Notes: a model not told the origin generated them from the letters alone. A stretch of DNA of 64,000 bases from Sphingomonas sp. R647 (GCF_020177055.1 NZ_JAIQXT010000001.1:62001-126000); one strand, 5' to 3'. Positions 1-8,337 are shown, numbered from the stretch's first letter. Numbers and translations: made by a program.

Positions 1-37
1 GGCGGTGAACCTGCAGGCTACGAGGCGTCTGGCCTGG

Positions 38-1894
38 CTATTTAAACAGATCGAAACAATCCGCGGCCAGGCGTGTGGGCTGCGCGGTCGCAGCCTGCGC
101 GGGGCGGACGACGATGCTGACCAACCTGTCCTCATAATCCACGACGAAGTTGCAGCTGACCAGCCACTCGGCATCGCCGCGGAGTCCGGGCTCGATCGTG
201 TTGCGCGACCGCGGCCGGTCGAGCGCGACGAGCAGGGCTTGCTGCACCGGAGTCAGTGGTGTCATCGGTCGCAACGCGACAGCCCGCGTGTCGAGGACCA
301 CCGCGCCGCCCTCACGCTCGAACAGCTGAAGCACGGGCCGCGGCTGGCGCGTCGATGCTGCGCGCCACGCCGCGATTGACCCGCCCAGACGGTCGAGCAG
401 GTCGGCGTCATCGAGCAGCTGCGTCGAATAGGCACCGTCGAAATGATAGGCAATGTCGGCAGTCTCGATCGCGGGCGGATAGAGTGCGCGATAAGCGGGA
501 TAGGGGGTGACCGCGCCGATGCCGTTGGTTGCATGCCCACGATACAACGGGCTGAACCGGTCGATGACGATGCGGTGCATCGCATTGGGCGGATCGAGAT
601 GGGCGAGAAGCGGCATCAGTTCCGCCATCGCCGCATAATCCGCCGCCTCTTCGCCCGGAAATCCGTAGATGATGCCCCATGCGACGCGGATCCCGGTTGC
701 CGCGCAGTCACGCAGCAGCGCGATATTCTGCTGTGCCGACACGCCCTTGCGCATCAGGCGCAGCGGCCCGCTGGCGAGTGACTCGATCCCCGGCTGGATC
801 ATTGCGATCCCGCCGCGCGCCATCGCCTCCACCTCGGCGCGGGTCATGTTCGATTTGACCTCGTAGAATAGCTGCAACCGCGACTTGCGCTCCGCCAGAT
901 CAGGCAACAGCTCAGTCAGATAGGAGCGCGGCATGATATTGTCGGTCATGTAGATCGCCGGCACGCCGTCTTGCTCGAGCGCGTCCAGTTCGGTCCGCAT
1001 CCGCTCCGCCGGCTTGTGACGAAACGCCATGCCCTCCTCGCCATTCAGGCCGCAAAAGGTGCAGTGGCTCTTGGCACCCCACCAGCAGCCGCGCGAGCTT
1101 TCGGCGGTGATATAGCGCGGCAGCGTGTCGGGCAGCGACCCGGCGGCCTGAAGCGGGCGCAGCGTCGCGAAAAAATCGGTGAAGTCGGGGGCCGCGACCA
1201 CGCGCATATCGCGGATCGGTTCGCTGCGGATCACCCGCTCGCGCGGCGTGACCCCGTCGCGGATCAGGCGTTCGCAGAAGTCGGGGAAATCGACGTCGGA
1301 TTCACCGGCAAAGACATGGTCGATCCAAGGAAAGGCACGCGACAGGCCAAGGCAGATCGGCCAGGCCGCGTTCGCTCCGCCCAACACGATGCGGATGTGG
1401 GGTGCCCGTTCATTCACACGCCACGCAATCGCGGAGCACGCCATATTCTGCTGAAAGGTCGAGGACAGGCCCAGGATGCGGGGGCGGATCGCCAGGATGT
1501 GATCAACGGTCGCGTCGATCATCGGCCCGATCGCCGGGGCAGCGGCATCGAACACGGCCTGAAGCGCAGGCGTCAACGGCTCGGGCATCGGCAGCAGCGC
1601 GGCGACGTCAGGCGGATAGGCGAAGTCGCGGAACAAATGGTCCGCCACCATCGCGCGCATCGCCGTCGCTTCGACCGCCTCATAGGTATCGAGCCCGACC
1701 TGCGCAGCGAGCGTCAGATTGCCATAGACGATCCGGGTCGCGATCCCGCGCTGCTGGCACGCGGCCTTGAGCACGGCGGTGCCCAGCTGCGGAAAGTTGA
1801 CCGACGCGAACGGCGGCACGAACAGGCAGAGGTCAATCGGGTCGTTCTCGCCGGTCGTCACCTTTGCTGCACCTTTCCATTCAACCTGTGGCAC
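38..1894 (-). CDS. B12-binding radical SAM enzyme of RiPP maturation type
   Basis: A 618-residue protein with an N-terminal cobalamin-binding-like domain (about residues 20-200) followed by a radical SAM core. The core starts at SSRGCWWGAKSHCTFCGLNG, where three Cys in a C-x7-C-x2-C pattern would hold the 4Fe-4S cluster. This spacing and the WWG context fit the 'RiPP maturation radical SAM protein 1' family, whose studied members are mostly C-methyltransferases on precursor peptides. It is divergent from a PqqD-like gene and lies beside a cyclase, so a role in modifying the local precursor is likely. The actual reaction (methylation, epimerisation or other) cannot be read from sequence. The start is the first Met of the frame, 58 bases from the divergent gene. 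The family call is firm and the substrate is inferred. Confidence 0.85.
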   Translation of the reverse strand: MPQVEWKGAAKVTTGENDPIDLCLFVPPFASVNFPQLGTAVLKAACQQRGIATRIVYGNLTLAAQVGLDTYEAVEATAMRAMVADHLFRDFAYPPDVAALLPMPEPLTPALQAVFDAAAPAIGPMIDATVDHILAIRPRILGLSSTFQQNMACSAIAWRVNERAPHIRIVLGGANAAWPICLGLSRAFPWIDHVFAGESDVDFPDFCERLIRDGVTPRERVIRSEPIRDMRVVAAPDFTDFFATLRPLQAAGSLPDTLPRYITAESSRGCWWGAKSHCTFCGLNGEEGMAFRHKPAERMRTELDALEQDGVPAIYMTDNIMPRSYLTELLPDLAERKSRLQLFYEVKSNMTRAEVEAMARGGIAMIQPGIESLASGPLRLMRKGVSAQQNIALLRDCAATGIRVAWGIIYGFPGEEAADYAAMAELMPLLAHLDPPNAMHRIVIDRFSPLYRGHATNGIGAVTPYPAYRALYPPAIETADIAYHFDGAYSTQLLDDADLLDRLGGSIAAWRAASTRQPRPVLQLFEREGGAVVLDTRAVALRPMTPLTPVQQALLVALDRPRSRNTIEPGLRGDAEWLVSCNFVVDYEDRLVSIVVRPAQAATAQPTRLAADCFDLFK

Positions 1895-1952
1895 AGCCCG
1901 CCCGTTCGCGGAAGCACTTGTAGTGGACAGCGCACTCGTGCGAGCAGGCGGT

Positions 1953-2210
1953 ATGATCCGACCCGCCCCCGCACTCTCCTGGCCACCCGTCGCGGGTGAG
2001 CTGGCGATTTATGACGCGCGCGATGGGTGCTACCATGTGTTGAACCCGTCCGCTGCAGCGATCTGGGTGGCGATTGCGGCGGGAAGTCCGGTCGGGCAGA
2101 TCGCGGCAGACCTGGCTGCGGCGCATAACATCCCCGCCGATGCGATGCGCGCCGATGTCGATGCCTTTGTTGCCAACGCACTCGACCTGGGGCTGCTCGT
2201 CGATGCGTAG
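1953..2210 (+). CDS. PqqD-like peptide chaperone, HPr-rel-A type
   Basis: An 85-residue protein. The pattern LAIYDARDGCYHVLNPSAAA, then IW, is the typical PqqD fold start: a strand pair, then the N-x-x-A-x-x-I-W helix. PqqD-like proteins bind the leader of a RiPP precursor and deliver it to a radical SAM enzyme or cyclase. This copy resembles the subtype that accompanies HPr-kinase-related proteins, and such a kinase is present at 7345-8334. The start was placed at the Met just before RPAPALSWPP. The frame is open further upstream, but that would run into the divergent radical SAM gene. The cyclase gene starts 9 bases downstream, so the two are probably co-transcribed. Confidence 0.8.
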   Translation: MIRPAPALSWPPVAGELAIYDARDGCYHVLNPSAAAIWVAIAAGSPVGQIAADLAAAHNIPADAMRADVDAFVANALDLGLLVDA

Positions 2211-2219
2211 TATCGCAGC

Positions 2220-4124
2220 ATGAGCGGGATTGCAGGAGCCGCCTTCACCGATGGCCGACCGGTGGGGCGGGAACTGCTCGATCGGATCGCCGGATCGACT
2301 TTTCGGCGCGGGTTTGACGGGACGCAGAGCTGGCATGACGATTGCGCGGGCTTTGTTCGCTTTGCCCACGCAACGACGCCTGAAGCGCGCGGCGAGGTCC
2401 AGCCCTTTGTAGGCGCGGAATCGCAGATCGCGCTGCTGCTCGACGGGCGGCTCGACAATCGCGCTGAACTGCTCGCACTGCTCGGGTCGAATGGCGACCG
2501 GCTCGAAAACGCGCCCGATGGCCTGATCGCGCTCAAGCTGTTCGAGCGCGAGGGCCGCGACTTCGTGCATCGCCTTGCTGGCGACTATGCGATCGCGGCG
2601 TGGCAACCGCGTACGCGCCGACTCGACCTGTTTCGCTCGCCGATGGGCTGGCGGCCGTTTTTGTGGGCGTATGACGGCACGACCTTTGGCTTTGCGACCG
2701 AGCCGCGCGCGCTGATCCTGGGCATGGGGTTCGAGCGCAAGCTCAACGAGGGCGCGCTCGGCGAGTTTCTCTCGGCGCGCTTCGTGTCGGAAACCGACAC
2801 GCTGTGGGCGGGGATCGAGCGCGTGCCACAGGGCGGCGCGATCGGTTTTGAAAACGGCAAGGTGTCGCGCTGGAACTGGCATGGCGGGCCGTTTGAAGAT
2901 CTGTCCAACCACTCGCTCGAAGAGCATGTCGAGCGGTTCAACCATCTGTTCAACCAGTCGCTCGTAGAGACCAGCCGCAGCGTCGGGCCGGTGACAGCGC
3001 AGCTGTCGGGCGGGCTCGATTCCTCGTCGGTCGTATGCCGGTCGACTGAGCTGTTCCGCGCCGGTCGGCTCGATCATCAGGTCGGCGCAATCTCCGCGCG
3101 CTTTCCCGGCGAGCCGCATGACGAGACCGAATGGAGCAGCGCGGTCGAAGATCATCTGGGCATCACGGCGGAGGTGGTCGGCGCGCGCCAGTTCGATCCC
3201 GATGTCGCGCGGCAATGGTGCGCGGATTCCTATCAACTCCCGGTGCGGCCCAATGTCCTCGATTCGATGGGCGGGGTGCTGAAGGCGCTCCAGTCCGACG
3301 GTCGTCGCGTGCTGTGGACCGGAGAAGGCGGCGATGACTGGCTCAACGGGATGGTCACCCATTGGCCCGACCGCTTCATGGCAGGGCGCTGGGGCAAGCT
3401 GTTCCGCCACGGTGCGGAATTGTGGCCGGAGTCGCCCTGGTATGTCCGGATGCGGCGGACCCTGCACAGCACGCTGCCGCCGCTGGTCAGCCGCAAATAT
3501 CGCAAGGCGCTGCTGATGCCGTATCTCGACTGGCGCCTCGACCGGCCCGACTGGCTGCGGGGTGAGTGGGCGGCGCGGATCGGGCTGGAGGATCGCTGGC
3601 ACCAGAAAATCGCGCGCACCGGACTGCGCGGTATGGATCAGCAGGCGCGCTACAGCGTCTTTTCGCTGGGGAACCGCTATACGTTTGCCGACACGGTTCT
3701 CGCCTTTGCGGAGAATCATGGGGTCGAGGTGCGCCACCCACTTCACGACCGGCGCCTCACCGATTTCTTCATGGGCGTGGCCGGCGAACATCTGCGCAAG
3801 TTCAACACGCGCAAATATCTGCTGCGCGAGGCGATGAAGGGCACGCTGCCCGAAAAGATCCGCCAGCGCCGCACCAAATCCTATTTCGTATCGCACCAAG
3901 TGGATGCGATCGGCGAATTGCTCCGCCAGAAGCCGGTGCATGAACTGACCGCAGTCAAACTCGGCTGGGTCGTGCCCGAGAAGATCGCGGCGATGCATGC
4001 GCCGTTCGAGGCATGGCGGCGAGAAGGCGGGCAGGGACCGATTCCCGAGGGCGCATGGGGCCCGGTCTGGTTCACGCTTGCAACCGATATGTGGCTGGAG
4101 CATGCGTTCGGGCTCAAGGCGTAA
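2220..4124 (+). CDS. Asparagine-synthetase-like lasso peptide cyclase
   Basis: A 634-residue protein with an N-terminal glutaminase-like domain (about 1-190) and an ATP-pyrophosphatase synthetase domain. The PPi-loop SGGLDSS lies at residues 263-269. Asparagine synthetase B needs Cys2 to hydrolyse glutamine, but here residue 2 is Ser (MSGIAG). Lasso cyclases of the McjC type likewise do not need glutamine: they adenylate an Asp or Glu side chain and close an isopeptide bond with the core N-terminus. Together with flanking PqqD-like proteins and a precursor gene, this makes a macrolactam-forming cyclase the best reading. A conventional asparagine synthetase is unlikely because of Ser2 and the context. 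It lies 9 bases after one PqqD gene and 8 bases before another. Confidence 0.82.
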   Translation: MSGIAGAAFTDGRPVGRELLDRIAGSTFRRGFDGTQSWHDDCAGFVRFAHATTPEARGEVQPFVGAESQIALLLDGRLDNRAELLALLGSNGDRLENAPDGLIALKLFEREGRDFVHRLAGDYAIAAWQPRTRRLDLFRSPMGWRPFLWAYDGTTFGFATEPRALILGMGFERKLNEGALGEFLSARFVSETDTLWAGIERVPQGGAIGFENGKVSRWNWHGGPFEDLSNHSLEEHVERFNHLFNQSLVETSRSVGPVTAQLSGGLDSSSVVCRSTELFRAGRLDHQVGAISARFPGEPHDETEWSSAVEDHLGITAEVVGARQFDPDVARQWCADSYQLPVRPNVLDSMGGVLKALQSDGRRVLWTGEGGDDWLNGMVTHWPDRFMAGRWGKLFRHGAELWPESPWYVRMRRTLHSTLPPLVSRKYRKALLMPYLDWRLDRPDWLRGEWAARIGLEDRWHQKIARTGLRGMDQQARYSVFSLGNRYTFADTVLAFAENHGVEVRHPLHDRRLTDFFMGVAGEHLRKFNTRKYLLREAMKGTLPEKIRQRRTKSYFVSHQVDAIGELLRQKPVHELTAVKLGWVVPEKIAAMHAPFEAWRREGGQGPIPEGAWGPVWFTLATDMWLEHAFGLKA

Positions 4125-4132
4125 AGGGGTAA

Positions 4133-4426
4133 ATGATGGCGCAGGCGGTGACGATCGGCGAGACGACGGTGCTGCGGCGCAAGGCTGCGGTAGTTGGCGC
4201 GGATGTTGCCGATGATGCGATTTTGCTCGACATCGATTCCGGCTATTTCTTCCAGCTCAACCGCACCGGAGCGAAAATCTGGACCTTTGTCGAGCAGCCG
4301 CAGACGCTGGGCGCATTGTGCGACCATATGGCAGCCAGCTTTAAGGTTGATGTCGCGGAATGCCGCCGCGATGTGAGCGAGTTCGTCGCCGATCTGGTTG
4401 AGCGCGGTGTTCTGGAAGTCGAGTAG
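4133..4426 (+). CDS. PqqD-family leader-binding protein (B1-like)
   Basis: A 97-residue protein with the PqqD signature: DAILLDIDSGYFFQLNRTGA, followed by IW, then a C-terminal helical part with DVSEFVADLVERGVLEV. In lasso pathways the free-standing PqqD-like B1 protein binds the leader at a Y/W-x-x-P-x-L/I motif, and the precursor at 6091-6237 carries W-x-x-P-x-I. The gene follows the cyclase by 8 bases, with an AAGGGG ribosome site before tandem ATG codons at 4133 and 4136. This is the more canonical of the two PqqD proteins in the cluster. It ends 8 bases from the convergent oxygenase gene. Confidence 0.85.
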   Translation: MMAQAVTIGETTVLRRKAAVVGADVADDAILLDIDSGYFFQLNRTGAKIWTFVEQPQTLGALCDHMAASFKVDVAECRRDVSEFVADLVERGVLEVE

Positions 4427-4434
4427 GATCGGGG

Positions 4435-5034
4435 TCAGCTTCGGGCGCGATAGATCCAGCAATTTACCGCAAAGCGCGAGTCCGCAAAGGCACCTGATGC
4501 GCAGCTGACCGGCATCACCTCATGCGGCCCCCAGGATGGGAACACGACCAGGCTGTTGTCGTCGGGCGTGATATCCTCGCCTGCGTCGCCGGGCGCGGCA
4601 CCCAGTCGATGGAGCCGCAGCGCCCCGCCGTCAAAGCCCTTGGGCTGGCGGTGGAAATAATAGACTGCGCTCAGCATGCGGTCGCCGCGCGCGGCATCCG
4701 CACTGGCATAGGTGTCCGTATGCAACGTGAAATGTGCGCCTTCATTGTGCGCGGCGAGTTCGAGTTCGACTTCGCTCGTTTCGAACCGCGTGGCGCGCAG
4801 CGATGCTGTCCAGCCAGACGTTTCCGCGCGCATCCGGGCATCAAGTGGCGTGGCGAGGGGACCGAGGTCGCGCAGCACCAGCGCGCTGCGCGCTGCGGGA
4901 TTGACCATGCCGCCGGCCAGCTGCGCGGGAACGAACCGCGCTGCATTCGACAGCGTCCAGTCGAGCAGCGCGGCGTGCATTTCGGGATCGAGGAAGCTTG
5001 AGACCCGCAGATGCGGCAGGATCGGCGCGGTCAT
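4435..5034 (-). CDS. 2-oxoglutarate/Fe(II) oxygenase, prolyl-hydroxylase-like
   Basis: A 199-residue protein with the double-stranded beta-helix metal triad. HTD (in FTLHTDTYASAD) gives the H-x-D pair, PHEV gives the distal His, and an Arg in DSRFAVNCW is placed to bind 2-oxoglutarate. The family hydroxylates Pro, Asp or other side chains of proteins and peptides. Its gene overlaps the sulfotransferase end by four bases, so the two are translationally coupled. In this cluster the natural substrate would be the precursor peptide, whose predicted core contains Pro and Asp. That assignment is inference. Confidence 0.82.
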   Translation of the reverse strand: MTAPILPHLRVSSFLDPEMHAALLDWTLSNAARFVPAQLAGGMVNPAARSALVLRDLGPLATPLDARMRAETSGWTASLRATRFETSEVELELAAHNEGAHFTLHTDTYASADAARGDRMLSAVYYFHRQPKGFDGGALRLHRLGAAPGDAGEDITPDDNSLVVFPSWGPHEVMPVSCASGAFADSRFAVNCWIYRARS

Positions 5035-5876
5035 GGTACACGTACCGCCCGCTCGCGCAGGTAACGCAGCACCATCGCCTCACTCGCGCCGTCCGCCTGT
5101 CGCCGCATGCGCGGCGCGCCCGGTTCGGCATCGTGGTCGAGATGGCGCAGCACCGCCCGGACACTCCCTGCATAATCGGCGGTCAACGCCTCATAGGTCA
5201 GGCTGTGCGGGATCGCACCCATCGCCGCGAACAGGTTGCGAAAATGGCCGTGGCAATAGTCGGAATAGGCCATGATCTGCTCGATCCGCGCGATATCGAA
5301 GGGCGCGGCGATACGAGTGTTGTTGTCGTCGTGTGCCTCGGGGATTGAGCGCCAGCGCCCCGTCTCCACCGCGAGCATCGCGGAAATCGCCTGGCGCAGC
5401 CGATCCTCTCGCCACAGATGGACGAGTTGCGGGTTGGGGAAGAACCGCGCGACATGGCCTGCCAGCGCCACATAATAGTCTGCGGGCGTTTCGGCCGGCA
5501 GGACATTGGCGAAGCGCTCGAGGTCAGGGTCGGCGTCGCGCGCAATCTCTTCGATATCGTTCCAGAACAGCTTTACCCCCATCGTGCCGGTGGGCGCGGT
5601 GCGGTGGCGGCGGACTGCGTCGCTCAGCGTGTCAAAGCCGGGTGCATTCCAGCGCCGGGCGAAGGACGGACGAAATCCTGCATGAAAATACTCAAGCGGG
5701 CAGCCAAGGCCGCCTGCGAAGTAGAGCGCCTCGCCAAGCAACGTGCTGCCCGATCGTGGATGGGTGCAGGTCAGGACAGTGCGCTGTGGAGGACCGTCCC
5801 ATTTGGGATAGTCATGCTCGGCGGATACGAGATCATAGGGAACAACGCGTCGGGCGCGATCGGAACTATCCGTCAT
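5031..5876 (-). CDS. Sulfotransferase, Stf0-like
   Basis: About 281 residues. The 5'-phosphosulfate-binding loop is plain in TCTHPRSGSTLLGEAL, and the following LGCPLEYFH is typical of Stf0-type sulfotransferases. These enzymes transfer sulfate from PAPS to a hydroxyl. I chose the Met before TDSSDRARRVVPYD as the start. An upstream in-frame Met at 5984 would add 36 residues with no family resemblance. The gene is followed, with overlap, by the oxygenase. A target hydroxyl on the peptide (Tyr38, Ser37, Thr, or one made by the oxygenase) is plausible but not shown. Confidence 0.82.
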   Translation of the reverse strand: MTDSSDRARRVVPYDLVSAEHDYPKWDGPPQRTVLTCTHPRSGSTLLGEALYFAGGLGCPLEYFHAGFRPSFARRWNAPGFDTLSDAVRRHRTAPTGTMGVKLFWNDIEEIARDADPDLERFANVLPAETPADYYVALAGHVARFFPNPQLVHLWREDRLRQAISAMLAVETGRWRSIPEAHDDNNTRIAAPFDIARIEQIMAYSDYCHGHFRNLFAAMGAIPHSLTYEALTADYAGSVRAVLRHLDHDAEPGAPRMRRQADGASEAMVLRYLRERAVRVP

Positions 5877-6040
5877 CGCGCGGTGCAATCGACCAACGAA
5901 AACCCCCCTGTCAGGCCGCTTCTGGTCGCATGGCACCGGATCAATCAGGGCGTCAGACTGCCGGTGTATCGTACAGACAACCAAAGCACCTCCAGCAATC
6001 GTGGCTGGGCAAGCGCGCGAATTCGGTCTGGACCAGTTAG

Positions 6041-6112
6041 TTAGTTGCGGACGAAGCCCGCCTTGGCGGCGAGCACCGTCGCATCAAAGATCAGGTAAGG
6101 TTCTGGATGCCA
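6041..6112 (-). pseudogene. Leader-like peptide remnant overlapping the precursor end
   Basis: In another frame of the minus strand, directly after a TGA stop, 23 codons read W-H-P-E-P-Y-L-I-F, then DATVLAAKAGFVRN and a stop. They resemble the leader of the precursor gene just upstream (Trp, Pro-Glu, Phe, then an Ala-Lys-Ala stretch). There is no ATG, GTG or TTG start in frame before the motif. It could be a decayed second precursor, a frameshifted continuation of the first gene, or chance. Confidence 0.3.
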
Positions 6113-6237
6113 TCAGTAGGACGGTATGAAATACCCTCGGCAGCCTTGGCCGGGAGGAATGAGGTGATCTCTGGCTTGACCCAATTTTCGGTTTCAGTCG
6201 GCTGAACAGTCTGTTCGGCCTCGGGACGATGTTCCAT
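6091..6237 (-). CDS. Candidate RiPP (lasso-type) precursor peptide
   Basis: A 48-codon gene whose ATG at 6237 is preceded by the ribosome site GAGAGGTG. The acidic, glutamine-rich N-terminus leads to ENWVKPEITSF (residues 17-27). There W19-x-x-P22-x-I24 matches the Y/W-x-x-P-x-L/I motif read by B1/PqqD proteins in lasso leaders. A Gly at 35 begins GISYRPTDGIQNLT, in which Asp42 is position 8. A Gly1-Asp8 macrolactam of normal lasso ring size is therefore possible. The C-terminal Thr48 could be the target of the cluster's HPr-kinase-like protein. The usual Thr at leader position -2 is absent (Ala33). The gene sits between the methyltransferase and sulfotransferase genes on the same strand. Precursor status is inferred from size, motif and place. 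Confidence 0.75.
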   Translation of the reverse strand: MEHRPEAEQTVQPTETENWVKPEITSFLPAKAAEGISYRPTDGIQNLT

Positions 6238-6292
6238 GATGCGCACCTCTCAAATGATTTGCTCTGTTACCATCGGCACTTAACGAAATCAA

Positions 6293-7345
6293 TCAGATGA
6301 CCCAAAGCCTGACGCGGTCCCTTTCATGCGCCCCGCCGACTGCGACCGGGTCGCCCGCGCGAGTCTCAAGCGGCTTCGGAAACCGCCACAACAGCGCGCC
6401 CCAGCAAGATGCTGCGCCCGGTGCGGGGCGATTTTCGTACCACCCGACCGCGTCCATTTCGAGCGCGATCCACTGGACGATCCCGTCGACCCGCCCACCT
6501 TGCGACGCGATGTCGAATTCGCGACGCTCGGGCTTGCGAGGTTCGGCGGTGGCGAAGTCGAAGCTGAACAGATCGACCGGATCGCTGCACAACTCCACCT
6601 GCTCCATCCCGACGCGGATCATCTCGTTCGGCGCGGCGAGGCGGTTGAACCGGCTCAGATCAAATCCGTTGGTGTCGCCCAACCGTGATGCGCTGTTGCG
6701 CAGATCGCGGGCCAGCGCGACCCGGATCGTCCCACGCGGCGGGATGACGACGCCGTTGGGGGCGAGCAGCCGCTTTACCGCGTCCTCATGCGCGGCCAGC
6801 ACGCCCTCGCTCAGCAGATCATTGCTGACGATTTCTGAAACCAGAATGTCCGCGAGACCGCCCATTTCGCGTGCCGGGTCGAGCGCGGTGGAGTGTTTGT
6901 TCACGACCGTCACCCGGTCGGCATAGCCGTTCGCCGCAACCACCTCACGCGCCGCCGAAGCAATCGCCGGGTCGGCCTCGCACGTCACAACCGTCGCGCC
7001 CGCGCGCGCCGCCATCATCGCGAGCAGTCCGCTGCCCGTGCCGATCTCCAGCACCCGGCACCCCGGCCGGATCGCGCGCTGTAACGCCTGTTCGTAGGCG
7101 TCATTGCGTGCCCGATCGCGCGGGATCACGAAGTGCCAGCTATGAACGCCATCGCTCAGAATTTCGGCGGCGATTACCCCGGCCTCACCGGCACCGCCGG
7201 TCATCCCATGGACCCGCTCCGCCAGTTGCAGCGCGCGGGGACGATCACCCGCCGCGATCATCTGGCGTGCGATGGCGATCAGCGCGCGGGGGTCGTCGGC
7301 AACCTTGGGCAACAGGGCGCAGAGCAGAGCAACGCGGTCGGTCAT
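6293..7345 (-). CDS. PRMT-like SAM-dependent methyltransferase
   Basis: A 350-residue protein. Residues 1-60 are helical and TPR-like. A Rossmann methyltransferase follows with motif I VLEIGTGSGLLA, an acidic motif II (VTCEAD), and SEIVSNDLLSEGVL, which resembles the double-E loop of protein arginine methyltransferases. A C-terminal beta-rich half, as in PRMTs, completes the fold. In this cluster the peptide substrate could be the precursor, which has Arg39 in the predicted core, or a carboxylate. The start codon region meets the end of the kinase gene at 7345, so translation is coupled. The PRMT-like fold is well supported and the target residue is unknown. Confidence 0.75.
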   Translation of the reverse strand: MTDRVALLCALLPKVADDPRALIAIARQMIAAGDRPRALQLAERVHGMTGGAGEAGVIAAEILSDGVHSWHFVIPRDRARNDAYEQALQRAIRPGCRVLEIGTGSGLLAMMAARAGATVVTCEADPAIASAAREVVAANGYADRVTVVNKHSTALDPAREMGGLADILVSEIVSNDLLSEGVLAAHEDAVKRLLAPNGVVIPPRGTIRVALARDLRNSASRLGDTNGFDLSRFNRLAAPNEMIRVGMEQVELCSDPVDLFSFDFATAEPRKPERREFDIASQGGRVDGIVQWIALEMDAVGWYENRPAPGAASCWGALLWRFPKPLETRAGDPVAVGGAHERDRVRLWVI

Positions 7346-8334
7346 CAGCCTGCGTTAGCCGACTGGGGCGCCGGTGCAACCGGGCCGTTCGCCAGTAACT
7401 GACGGAGCCGCGCCTCGACCTGTGGCAATGCGGCATAGTCGCTGGGATAGACCAGCCGCCATGTGGGGCGCCGTTGGAGTACCTCGCGCAGGCCCGACAC
7501 GGCATGAACGCGCTCCTGCGCGCTCGTCCCGCTTGGGTTGAAATGAATGATCTGATGCAGGATCAAAGACATCGCTTCGGCGATCTCCAGCCGCTCCAGG
7601 CGCGGTTCGGCCACGTCTGCGCGGCGGTCGAGAAAGACCAGCGCTCGCAGCGGCACCAGCGGCGGCGGATCGCTCGCTTCGATCGGTGAACGGCCCTTCC
7701 CGGTTGCACTGGCAAGGGGCGTGCTTTCGTCAACTGACAGCTTCAGCCCGTCGCGCGAGTCCGGCCACAGGCAAACATTCTTGGCCCCTGCACCCAGCAT
7801 CGGCGCCTGCGGTTCCCACAGCAACGCAGTGTCGTCGCCCAATGTCTGCCACCCGCTCTGCACCGTCAGCGCGGCACACAGCGTCGATTTGCCCGCGCCC
7901 GACCGCCCGATCAGCATGATCCCGCCGCCATCCTGAACCAGCGATGCGGCATGGACCGCGATAGCACCCTGAAGCATCGGCACGCGGGTCAGCACGCGGC
8001 GCAACAGCACCTCAATCGTCGCCGGATCGGGCGGCATCGTCGCCACCACCAGCGTCATCGCGCGCCCGTCACGATCAATCAGGAAACTGCCATCAAAGCG
8101 CGAGCGGATCAGCCAGCGTCCGTCCGTCTCGCCGATCCGCATGCGATAGCCATTGTGCCATTCATAGCTGACGACATCATGCGCGACCGCCGCGCCCGTC
8201 TCGACACGGAGGTCGAGCTGTCCGGCCCAGCCGAACTCGGATTCACCGGCAGGCACCAGCCCCACCAGTTTGATGTCGGATCGAACCCGAAGGCCCCCAA
8301 AGCTGTAGAAATGGGTCACGATGGTTTTTTGCAC
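7345..8334 (-). CDS. HPr-kinase-like (HprK-related) peptide kinase
   Basis: A 329-residue protein with a P-loop in LIGRSGAGKSTLCAALT (about residues 137-153) and an acidic DD in TLGDDTALLW. This is the layout of the HPr kinase/phosphorylase C-terminal domain, though the protein is far from canonical HprK. Relatives in lasso clusters (PadeK type) phosphorylate the C-terminal Ser or Thr of the precursor, and the precursor here ends in Thr. Relatives in other clusters are annotated only as HprK-related kinases. The gene begins four bases after the nucleotidyltransferase ends and runs into the methyltransferase gene. Confidence 0.8.
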   Translation of the reverse strand: MQKTIVTHFYSFGGLRVRSDIKLVGLVPAGESEFGWAGQLDLRVETGAAVAHDVVSYEWHNGYRMRIGETDGRWLIRSRFDGSFLIDRDGRAMTLVVATMPPDPATIEVLLRRVLTRVPMLQGAIAVHAASLVQDGGGIMLIGRSGAGKSTLCAALTVQSGWQTLGDDTALLWEPQAPMLGAGAKNVCLWPDSRDGLKLSVDESTPLASATGKGRSPIEASDPPPLVPLRALVFLDRRADVAEPRLERLEIAEAMSLILHQIIHFNPSGTSAQERVHAVSGLREVLQRRPTWRLVYPSDYAALPQVEARLRQLLANGPVAPAPQSANAG

Positions 8335-8337
8335 TCT

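Noticed and set aside
1881..4103. Long open frame on the minus strand opposite the cyclase
   Set aside because: The frame has arginine- and histidine-rich low-complexity protein, no motif, and lies fully opposite a strongly supported gene. It is a GC-rich antisense artefact.
2220..4124. Ordinary asparagine synthetase for amino-acid supply
   Set aside because: Residue 2 is Ser instead of the catalytic Cys and the gene is embedded between two PqqD-like genes in a RiPP cluster.
5877..5984. N-terminal extension of the sulfotransferase from the Met at 5984
   Set aside because: The added residues have no sulfotransferase similarity, and the internal Met leads straight into the conserved domain.
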